NCBI GenBank assembly: GCA_025677815.1
Contig: JAIXMP010000002.1
Location: 558,001-622,000 of the forward strand
Origin: Phascolomyces articulosus
Taxonomy: Eukaryota > Mucoromycota > Mucoromycetes > Mucorales > Lichtheimiaceae
Direction of reading: 5' to 3'
Length of the DNA stretch: 64,000 nucleotides
In this document: piece by piece, positions 1-8,705 of the stretch
How the letters are laid out: the number at the start of each line of letters is the position of its first letter
Numbering within the stretch: the stretch's first letter is position 1
Program-made: the position numbers and the translations under genes
Notes under the pieces: generated by a model
What the model was told of the DNA's origin: nothing
Seen by the model: the letters and a program-made list of their open reading frames with translations, nothing else
Databases searched by the model: none

Positions 1-1026
1 CTTGTTTCATTTTTTTGGGTAACGAAAAGTTGCTGTTGCGGGATTTGATGAAAGAAATTATTTTGGATCAAAAAACAATGCTTACCGTTGTGTGTAGGAG
101 TGGACAAAAATGGAGATTGATATACAACTAGTTCATATCAAGCCATTATATGCAAAGTATTTTGCTTTCATATATATATAACATGCATGAAATAAATTCT
201 ACTTTTTTTAAAATAACAACGAATCTCTTGGGATCAGTCTATTATGTGGTGTGTAATTGTGTAGTAGTTGTCAGCAAGGATACGAATGTGTACAAATTTA
301 CTATCAATATAGTAATCAACTTTTATTACATATATAAAATAATTATTATATAAAACAAAGCATTTAATACCCCATTATGTAGCAATACCATGAAAGTAGG
401 AAGCAATTGTTTAAAATAGAAACACATGAATGATGGTAGACGTTTTATATATCAGTAATAGTTCACGATTTTATTCCACTTACTTATTAACTAAAAAATA
501 TATCACTTTCTCAACACTTTGTTGTTGTCATTTTTTTTTATCAATAATATTATTGTTTATTTGATAGTAACATACCAATATATACTTTGCTTATATTACT
601 TTTTTTTCGACAGTAAATACACACCTTTTTTCTGTCAGTCAAGGATAACATAAGCGTAGTGTATTTTTATTACAAGCTGGTTTAATACCTGCTCGTAGCG
701 CTGTTCCACCAGATTATTATAATAATAAATGTAATGATGCATACCATGATGACGGTCTACAATCAATAAGATAGTGGTCAGCCTAGCGCATCCGCGGATA
801 CCAAGGAGAGAGAGATACGATGACATGAACAAATGCATGATTGAAGACAATGAAATATAAAATGCATAGGGTATCGTGAGATAAAAAAAAATCTGTTATC
901 ATATACGATATTAGATTAGCCCCTTATAATCCAACGCCTATAAAAAGAGGATATCTTGCAGTTCAAATTTTCATATCGTTTTTTATTCGTCCATCTTTCT
1001 TCTTTATTCTTCTCTGTGCTTCCTCA
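1..1026. other. AT-rich spacer with a possible promoter at its end
   Basis: No convincing gene is seen here. Short open frames on both strands have the composition of random AT-rich DNA. The last 90 bases look like a fungal promoter and leader: a TATAAAAAGAGG box near 939-950, then a T/C-rich stretch running up to an ATG at 1027. That arrangement suggests transcription to the right, but the gene it would serve is poorly supported. Confidence 0.4.
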
Positions 1027-1323
1027 ATGTCTAATCGAACCTCGCCGTACTTGTATACGAACGTAAGATATAACCCTGCATTTTTTATAATGAGTTACTG
1101 TTTATTTAATTCAAACACATATCATGATGACTTAAAACATAGGATAGTCCAAGACACACACACAATAACTATTCAAGGACAACACTTCTTACATATTATG
1201 AGCCCCCAATACGCTGTGATTAACTCATCTGTTCTTTCTGAGACATCATTCACCAACCCCGCATTTCCTAATGCTAATACACAACGTATGGTGGGTGCTC
1301 ATAGAAGAATATTTGATCAATGA
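1027..1323 (+). CDS. Possible small hypothetical gene
   Basis: This is an open frame of 98 codons that I do not recognise. In its favour, a TATA box lies about 80 bases upstream, a pyrimidine-rich leader separates the two, and the C-terminal third (residues about 67-98) has a mixed, protein-like composition. A GTAAGA donor-like site follows the twelfth codon, so the first exon may be very short and the frame shown may not be what is translated. No domain, signal peptide or membrane segment is evident. It may equally be a chance open frame. Confidence 0.25.
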   Translation: MSNRTSPYLYTNVRYNPAFFIMSYCLFNSNTYHDDLKHRIVQDTHTITIQGQHFLHIMSPQYAVINSSVLSETSFTNPAFPNANTQRMVGAHRRIFDQ

Positions 1324-2420
1324 TTGGGGATCATTTTCATTTCGTTTATATTCATGTTCAACCAAAATCTTGTTCCGAATCCTATCATTGGTTGACACAC
1401 CCAAATCTATATCAAAGACCTTCGCTTAAATAAGGTAAAAATTGGATTAAAAAAAATAACCGTTCGATGAGTTCACATATCTAGGGATAATAAATCGACT
1501 TTTTTTAATTACTCTTGTTATCCCTTAAGTGAGCCTATTCTCTTTGCAAGCACATAAAAAATGAACCGAAATGGACCATTAAACAGTAAGTAAATCCATT
1601 TGAATTCTTAGTAACTATATGGCGATACTATATAGTGATATGAAATAAATAGAAATCAAACATGATTTGCTAACAACACTCCCAATCAAAAAATGAATGG
1701 ATTTGTTCAAAATAACTAGTAATATATCGTCAATACCTTGGATCTGTGATGTAACTTGAATAGAAGATGGAAATTACTTTATACCTGTCTCTAGTCAACA
1801 ATTACATTGGTATTTAATACCGCAATGATATGTGGGGGTTCTTGACCAACTGGAGAGACACCCACTATCCACGAAATACAGGTGCATTGAAGTCACGGTC
1901 GCAGCCGAAGCCAACAGCTAAATGCAGGTGGGTAGACGTTCATATTACTTTTTTTGATCGATCATTTCACTTCATGTCTCTTTTTAAATGATTCTCCGTA
2001 CCTAATTCTATCTATAAATTCATTAGCATTGGCAATCCTTATTGTGGTTTTTTTCACACAACTTTTTTTTTAAAAAAAACAACTATATCTAGACCCTGGC
2101 ATGAACCATTATGCACCTTACTAGGTGCTTTTGCAGTATAAGATGAAATAAAGGTTGAGATGGAATTGAAGAGGACTTATAAGGTGATATAGCAATATTG
2201 AACTACAGTTTTATTTTTCAAAATGAATAAATATTTATATTATTTTATGAACTATTAATCTTTACGATATTATATATGAAGATGGATGGCGATTTAGAGT
2301 GGTGGCTATTATTATTGATATTTTTGGAGACGGGGAATAATGATGATTTATATAACGAGTTCAAATGGTTGACTTCGTACCTAAACACGCTGCGCCCCTG
2401 GTCCAAGATCTGCTACGCCT
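1324..2420. other. Spacer, no gene seen
   Basis: AT-rich sequence with short homopolymers, including a T9A8 palindrome near 2066-2082. No open frame has protein-like content on either strand. It lies immediately upstream of a decayed F-box gene tail and may contain further sequence dragged along with that duplication, but I could not recognise any. Confidence 0.4.
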
Positions 2421-2630
2421 GTATTAATTTTGTTAAAATTGAGTGAGATTGACCATGAAACTGCTTATGCTTTGGTTAAGAATGCTGCTTCCTTGAAATA
2501 TCTGCATATCAATGGGTGGGCGGTAAGTACTCACGAAAATAATAATATTAATAAAGAAAACTTAGAGTAACAAATGAAGAATGTGCTTATGGAAGGTGGT
2601 GGTTTATTTATGGTTGATGAAAAAAAAATG
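2421..2630 (+). pseudogene. Decayed inverted copy of the C-terminus of the neighbouring F-box/LRR gene
   Basis: Read on the plus strand from 2421, the translation contains LSEIDHETAYALVKNAASLK, which closely matches LTELDHETAYSLVKNLASLK near the end of the gene at 2895-5219 on the opposite strand. The similarity continues past a TAA at 2568-2570 into QMKNVLMEGGGLFMVDE, matching EMKKILLRREGSLIIGD in the intact gene. A premature stop therefore sits inside the homologous region, at a place where the intact gene has a glutamate codon. Only the last 65-70 codons are present, with no F-box or upstream LRR. Tail-to-tail orientation, 265 bases from the intact gene, indicates a local inverted duplication followed by decay. 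Confidence 0.8.
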
Positions 2631-2894
2631 ATAGAAATTTATTTATATAATAGGTTACTATATAATTTTCATGCCATACTCTTGGTGAATGTTATATATT
2701 TATTCATCTTCTATATACAATCTTGTACCATAACTTTGGAATTGTCAAAAGAATAAATCCGCGATTTTATTTTATTATCAACAAAATAATTTAATTGTAT
2801 TATTTTATATTGGGTAGAACAAAAACAGAAATTGTTGTTACATAAAAATTATGAAACATTCTTATTATTCATTGAAGACCATACATATTATCTA

Positions 2895-5219
2895 CTATTT
2901 GTTGGCTTGATCTCCAATTATCAATGATCCCTCGCGTCTCAAAAGAATTTTCTTCATTTCTTCCTCTAAGTATCTATTATCAGTTTCTCCATTTTCCATC
3001 CACCATTTGAGGTGCAGATGTTTCAAGGAGGCAAGGTTCTTGACCAAAGAATAAGCAGTTTCATGATCCAACTCGGTTAATTTTAAAGATTCAAGCCGAG
3101 CAGTGTTTTGTTTTACTCCATGTCCTTCTTCTCCCATTATTTGGTAACTATCGCCATTATTTTTTCTACTCCCATTCTCCTTATTATTATTAATAAAGCT
3201 GAGATACGCTTTAGGGGAACGGTCAGCTAAAAATAAGGGATTGCGGCTATCGAAAATATGCAAATGACGAAGTCGTAAACATTTCGTGGCAATGGTTTCC
3301 ACTACATGTCTACTGATTTGGAGTAGACGGACAGTATCCCAGCGAGAGTCGTCAAGCTCAATGGCTTCTAAATTTGGACATGCTGAAAACAATCGAACGA
3401 GTACTGTTGACATAGATATGGTCGATATGCGAAGCCCAAGAATGGGTGAGTTATCGCCAGTAGATAGACGAAATTCTCGTAATTTAGGACAACCTAAAGA
3501 AGCGAGTTTGTTCAATGCATCTGCACCAAGTGAACAATCATCATAGCTCAAGTATAAAAGCTCTAATGATGCGTGGGATGCTCTGAAAACCTGAAGGAAA
3601 ACGTCTGGTTTGATATCCCTATAGTATTGCACAAAAACAAAGCGACGAAGACAAGAAGTAGATGGAGTAGTTGATTTGCCAATAGCCGATGTTCGGTTCC
3701 ATAGATTGTTTTTCTTTTCAGGGATAGTTGTTGAAGAGGAAACCAGTTTATCGTTGGATGATGGCAACAGTAATGCTGATTTGGTAGTATCAGCTGGTGT
3801 AGTAGTACTGGTAATATGGTATTCACTCTCATCAATATTGCTGACTATTGTTTGTGGCATGTCTGCATTAACAGAAATAACCAAGGTGATGAGTTGAGGG
3901 CACGACCTAATGGCTTGAAGGAGGCAGTCGCTGATATAGCTATATTTGTCACATGCTGGCAAAAATAAGTGGATGAGATTAGGACATTGCTTGATCAAAA
4001 TCATGGCAGGCATATCACTGCTCTTTGAATTGTGGGATTTTAATGGAGCAAAATGTGAGTCTAGTTTAAGATACGTGAGTGTAGTATAGTTTATATTGTT
4101 GGGTTCCAATGATTTGTGAATTTTCTCCGGAGCACGACATAATCTGAAGGTATAATGAACGGCAACAACATGTCTTCGACCATAATCATTTTTTGGCCCT
4201 CTCACTTCCTTCCGTGAGAATGACAGATAGGACAGACCGGGTGAACATGCAGGTAGAAGATACTTTACAATATCATTGTGGGTTGTTGAACAATCATTCA
4301 ATTCAATCTGTTGCAACGATGACGACATATGCCTTACTATTCTAACTAGTTGATGTATATCTGAACCTGCCAGGGACTTTGTAAAACCTTTTTTTTTTTT
4401 TAAAAAAAAAAAGGTTACGCAAATAATCATAAATAAGTTTTGATATACACGTAATTAAGAAGATGGAAAATACTTCATGGACTCATTATGTTTAAGCAAC
4501 CGCACATAGTTTTACGACAGCCTCGCCCATCCTCTTTCTTTAACAAAAGTGTTCTACTTACATAATTTTTGTATAAAATTATTATTTTCCATACAGTATA
4601 AAAGCCATAATATATCTTGATTGACACCACGATCTAAAGAGCCATTTAACCGTAATTCTCGTGCTCTACCTTGTATAAAGGAAACCAGCGTGGATCGATC
4701 TACATTTGGCATTCCCAACAATACTCTGTTCCAGAATTCAGGCCATTCCACCATAAAATTATTCCATCGTTGACAGACGGTTGTGCACTGTAATAAATCC
4801 TTATATTCAAGGTCATCAAATATCAAGCATAAAATATCATATGGTAACAGGTGATAGAAACCATCTTCGCTTCTTTGTTTGATTTTTGTCCTGACTTTTT
4901 CTTTTTCTTTCAATAGCAAAGTATAATCTGGATCATCTGATGGTACCGACTCCAAACCTTGCAAATAAATGTTGGTGGCTGTGTGAAAATCGTCTTGCTC
5001 ACGATAGAGTTGCGCTAAAGCAAAGTAGCCTTTTGCTAATTCTGGTGAACCAGCGATTGTCTTTTGAGCTTCCTTTTTTTTAGCTTTTCGTTTTTTGGTA
5101 TTTGTCACCACAGGAGCAGAAAAATTCTGCTGTATGGATGTTGATGATGGCGAACTTTTTTTTTGTTTATTAGGAACCACCGATAATAATGTCTTGCGTG
5201 TCTGTTTGAACAGTGACAT
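2895..5219 (-). CDS. F-box protein with N-terminal TPR-like and C-terminal leucine-rich repeats
   Basis: A predicted SCF ubiquitin-ligase substrate receptor of 709 residues, from two exons: 5219-4562 and 4366-2895. The join uses a GTAAGT donor and a CAG acceptor and keeps the frame; unspliced, the two halves would look like separate genes. Residues about 1-55 are basic and Ser/Lys-rich. Residues 56-115 form a helical TPR-like pair (LAKGYFALAQLYREQDDF). Residues 121-165 are an F-box (YHLLPYDILCLIFDDLEYKD, then CQRWNNF). The rest is a run of degenerate leucine-rich repeats with a Ser/Thr-rich insertion. The F-box would bind Skp1 and the LRR region the substrate. The TPR plus F-box plus LRR order recalls yeast Dia2 and S. 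pombe Pof3, but orthology is not established. A T/A palindrome lies inside the intron. The substrate is unknown. Confidence 0.85.
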
Positions 5220-5978
5220 GGTGCTCGACTGTCTCTTGAGATTTTAGGTTTAAAAAGAGAAGGAAAAAAGAAGAAAGGGCAGAAAACAAAAGACTGTACC
5301 ATAAGCTATTTTAAATTTTTGTGTTTGTGAAACATAAATCATGCAACTATTGCTACGGATCTCCACCAGTCTCGTACACTTTTCTTTTTAGTACTATTGT
5401 CATACGTATAGAGGTTGTAATACGTTTGCGGCTTTTTTTTGTTGCTATGGCAAATCTCCTGATTTATACCCACTGATGAGTTTTTTTTAAAAAACTTCCT
5501 TGGAGAAGTATTTATTACCTTGAATATTAAAATTGATAAAATTAACTTTTTAACGGTGCCTATTATTCATAATACTGCTATTACACTATATCAAATCATG
5601 CTTCAACAAGAGAGAATGGTGATAATTAGAAAGGTATTATTCTTTAGAAAGTCGTGGCTTACAGGTAATAATACACTCAGATATGGTGTATAAACTGCAT
5701 AAAACCATCCACAAAGATACTAAAAAGTTTGGCATCCATGACAGCAAATATGATTATGTTTATGCATTATTACATGTAAAAAAAAAAAATAACGAACTAG
5801 TTAGCCCTGTATGCCAATTTGGAATTTTTATAATTCGCTGTCACAATTTGTGATAAACACTAAACATTTTGACCTCGCGCCTCATATTACGGAACCAACA
5901 AAACGCACAAAGCCCTTCTCTTTTTTTTTTGTTCTTGTTCCTTGTTTCGTCGTTCACTCCCATAACAACCATTCCACC
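5220..5978. other. Divergent promoter region between the F-box gene and the uS3m gene
   Basis: 760 bases with no gene. The two flanking genes point away from each other, so both promoters must lie here. The 40 bases before the ATG at 5979 are rich in T and C, ending CATTCCACC just before the start codon, a favourable start context. No specific factor site could be assigned. Confidence 0.5.
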
Positions 5979-6764
5979 ATGTCCAAAAGTATCAAGGCAT
6001 TGAGTTTGAAAGGCAAACAAAACTGGGATACATCCATATATTGTTTTTCCCGCAACACACGCAACAATTTCATGTGGGAAAAGGATGGTGCCGCTAAAGA
6101 AGCATTGCGCCATTATTTCCAAAAACAATTGACCTCAACACCCCAATTCCGTCATTCCCCTTCACGCGTCACGATTCAAATGTATTACTATGCCGATCCT
6201 AACTTTGGTGATTTATCGCAATTCAAGTTGGAACCATTGGAAAAGTTAGTGACAGCATTGTATCCCAACAAACATGTCGATATGCGTCTTATTCGTTGTC
6301 ATTATCCTTATATGAATGCCGAGATTTTAGCCAAATATTTGACCGTCAATGCCGGTTACAAGTCATGGCCTCAATTGCATCGATCATTTATGCGCGGTGT
6401 CCCTATGGTGAAGGCACCTTTACCTCATGATATGCCATTTGCTGTACAATGGAATAGTTTATTACCACAAGTCAATAACGGTCAGTTAACAAGTGCTATT
6501 CAAGGTGTCAAGTATGAAGTATCTGGTCGCTTGGGTCGAAGAAAAGGTGCTGGTCGTTCAGCTATTTTCCGCAAATCGTTGGGTACTTTTCAGTTTACCA
6601 GCCACAAGTCTTTGGTGGATGTGGGTCGACATACTTTCTCAAATAAGAATGGTAGTATCACCGTCAAGGTTTGGATTGCTTCTGCATTGTTTGGTGTCAA
6701 CGCATTAGCCAAGAAAGCCAATGCAAACAAAAAAGCCATCGAAACTGCTGCTTCTAAATTATAA
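5979..6764 (+). CDS. Nuclear-encoded mitochondrial small-subunit ribosomal protein uS3m (VAR1/Rps3 type)
   Basis: This intronless gene encodes 261 residues. The C-terminal half has the VAR1/Rps3 signature of fungal mitochondrial ribosomes: a segment with LIRCHYPYMNAEILAKYL (about 104-121), then GVKYEVSGRLGRRKGAGRSA (176-195), LGTFQF, and a final GSITVKVWIASAL (225-237). In many fungi this protein is made from a mitochondrial gene, so a nuclear copy implies gene transfer and import. The N-terminus (MSKSIKALSLKGKQ) is basic and free of acidic residues for about 16 positions, compatible with a targeting presequence. The start at 5979 is preferred over an in-frame ATG at 5811 because it has an ACC context and follows a pyrimidine-rich leader. 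The identification rests on recognising motifs, so it is strong for the family but not verified by search. Confidence 0.8.
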   Translation: MSKSIKALSLKGKQNWDTSIYCFSRNTRNNFMWEKDGAAKEALRHYFQKQLTSTPQFRHSPSRVTIQMYYYADPNFGDLSQFKLEPLEKLVTALYPNKHVDMRLIRCHYPYMNAEILAKYLTVNAGYKSWPQLHRSFMRGVPMVKAPLPHDMPFAVQWNSLLPQVNNGQLTSAIQGVKYEVSGRLGRRKGAGRSAIFRKSLGTFQFTSHKSLVDVGRHTFSNKNGSITVKVWIASALFGVNALAKKANANKKAIETAASKL

Positions 6765-7674
6765 TATGTTTTTGTTCTGATGGAATGATGGGACGTATAT
6801 TTAGATAACAAAAAGTATAGAACAAAAAAAATGGATATATATAATACATATACTCTGTACAAAATATAGTGTTAATTGGTGATTCATATTCGAAATTAGT
6901 TTTGTGATATGGTTTTATAGTAGAAAATACGTGAAATGTACATGTAATATATATGTTGATGGATTGGAATTAGGGGATCAATGAATAAGATCAAAAACAA
7001 GAATATATATATAAATGGAACTGTGTCTGTGTATGTATGTATTTTTAGATGATATATATGTTGATTGTCTTGAATGGTGTATATGATATGTTGTGTAAGT
7101 GTATGTAAATGTATATATAAATGTGTGCGTGTGAGTGAGAGTGGTGTAGAAGAATGGATTGACATGTGTATACAAATTTATATTAAAGTGGAATTTATAA
7201 AAATGATATCATTATTTGTTATTCGACGTGAAGCATTTGTTGATTTTAAAGTAACTGTAGGTATTGAATTAATTTCACATGTTCTTTGATTTGATTTCAT
7301 GACTCTAGTATCCTTGATATATCTAGAATAGGATAAATCAGCCTTTCCCCTTTCTTTATCTCTTTCTCATCTGTCACTCGATCCAGGAATATTTACGTAC
7401 CCTTTTTTTTCATCCTCCAGAGAAAAATATATATTCTGCTTATCTGGATTGTGAATTGTGCCTGTTATGGATGAATCATGATACAATTAGAATTTGTAAA
7501 ATAAACAATGACAATTGTGTCGAACCATTTTTTTTCGAGATAGAAGGTGTTCATCATCCAAACGAGTGCATCGTAAAAACAATTTTGGCTACATGGAAAC
7601 ACACCCACTTTTTATTCCCTCCTCAGCAAAACTGTACTTTTTTCTCATATGTAATCCATCATGACAAAAGATAA
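6765..7674. other. Intergenic region, convergent 3' ends
   Basis: Sequence rich in TATATG/TGTATG repeats between the stop of the uS3m gene (6764) and the stop of the CCCH gene (7675). Open frames here are low-complexity products of AT and GT repeats, and none looks coding. It should hold the two 3' untranslated regions and polyadenylation signals. Confidence 0.5.
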
Positions 7675-8121
7675 TTACCTAGGTGGCTGATAATATGGTG
7701 TATAATTTTTTTCAAGTTGACCCATTTCAAAGTCTCTAATGGTTTTATGTAAAGATTGTGAATCACTATTTGAACTGATGCTACTTCGCTGATGTGTTTG
7801 TTGTTGTTGTTGTTGTTGTTGTGATATAGGGGTAGTACTTGTAGGTGTAGTAGCACTACTCGTTGTAGTAGCCGCCGTCGTAGCATTGGTTTCTTCTGTG
7901 ACAACAAGAGGTGATTCCCCATTATTATGATCATGATTGATTAAAATCGCGTCCAATTCATCCATGTCACCAAATAAAACTTGGTGTGAAGCATTATTAG
8001 GAATACCCTTGATGGGCAAAATATGAGCAAATAAACATTCTTCACCTGCTCGACAATTTCCTTGAGAAAAGAAACGACAAGCTGTTGGAAAACGTTTTGT
8101 AGAATGCGCGTTTGTATACAT
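7675..8121 (-). CDS. Small single CCCH zinc-finger protein
   Basis: A 148-residue protein if translation starts at 8121; the in-frame upstream extension is hydrophobic, AT-rich sequence and is taken as leader. It carries one C-x7-C-x5-C-x3-H zinc finger at residues 15-33 (ACRFFSQGNCRAGEECLFAH), the spacing of RNA-binding CCCH fingers. The rest is low complexity: a Thr/Ala/Ser-rich stretch, then a run of eight glutamines encoded by mostly CAA codons. A role in mRNA binding is likely from the finger alone; no target can be named. The last codon runs AGGTAA, which could also be read as a splice donor, so the protein may be longer than shown. The gene is divergent from the SSD1 homologue, with 584 bases between the start codons. 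Confidence 0.65.
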   Translation of the reverse strand: MYTNAHSTKRFPTACRFFSQGNCRAGEECLFAHILPIKGIPNNASHQVLFGDMDELDAILINHDHNNGESPLVVTEETNATTAATTTSSATTPTSTTPISQQQQQQQQTHQRSSISSNSDSQSLHKTIRDFEMGQLEKNYTPYYQPPR

Positions 8122-8350
8122 AATTATATGTAATTTCAGGTACAAGGATATATATATATAATAACAAGAGAGTGGTTGAAATATAAAAAGAAGGTTTTTC
8201 TTGTGTTGCAACACCAAAATGAGTTGAGTATGGATATTGCTATATATTTAAAGTTACACGAAAAACAACCCGCGCTACTATGTTATTTTATTACATCCGA
8301 CTTGCTATGTATTAAGTTCATATATTGCTTGCAGTGGCAATCAATCAAAG

Positions 8351-8381
<31 letters not shown>

Positions 8382-8705
8382 TATCAACATAGTAAACTCA
8401 ACTCAACTTTGCACTAAACCAACAAAGCAAACAACCTCTCTTTTTTTCTTTCTCTTCTTTCTTTCTCTCTTTCCCGACTTATAAAATATATTCCCTTCTT
8501 TCCCTTTTCACTCAAAAACACTTCTTCTCCCTTTTCTCTCTCATATTTCAAATAATAACTTTCTTCTTTCCTTATTTTTCTTTTTATCTAACACCAAAAA
8601 CCTTCTTTCTTTATTATAATATCTATTATTTCGTTTGCCGACATCTCGGTTCCTTTTTTCTGAAAAAAAAAACATTTTAGTTCATTTTAAAGTCTATTCA
8701 AACTG
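8122..8705. promoter_or_regulatory. Divergent promoter with (CA)n tract and long pyrimidine-rich SSD1 leader
   Basis: The region holds the promoters of the CCCH gene (-) and the SSD1 gene (+). A perfect CA dinucleotide run of about 14 units lies at 8350-8379. From about 8437 to 8640 the plus strand is almost pure C/T, with dense CTTTCTTT, CTTCTTTC and CTCTCTTT words. This probably includes the 5' untranslated leader of the SSD1 transcript. Long C/U-rich leaders are the kind of RNA that yeast Ssd1 is reported to bind, so autoregulation is possible but is an inference. Confidence 0.55.

Noticed and set aside
4367..4565. Two separate genes, one F-box and one LRR
   Set aside because: A consensus GTAAGT donor and CAG acceptor join the two frames exactly in phase, and F-box plus LRR on one chain is a common design.
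5811..5978. In-frame N-terminal extension of the uS3m gene
   Set aside because: The extra 56 residues are Phe/His/Thr-rich and come from the pyrimidine-rich leader. The ATG at 5979 has a better context and gives a plausible presequence.
6896..7175. Open frames rich in Tyr, Thr, His and Ile after the uS3m gene
   Set aside because: Translations of TATATG/TGTGTA repeats in the 3' region, with no domain and no start context.
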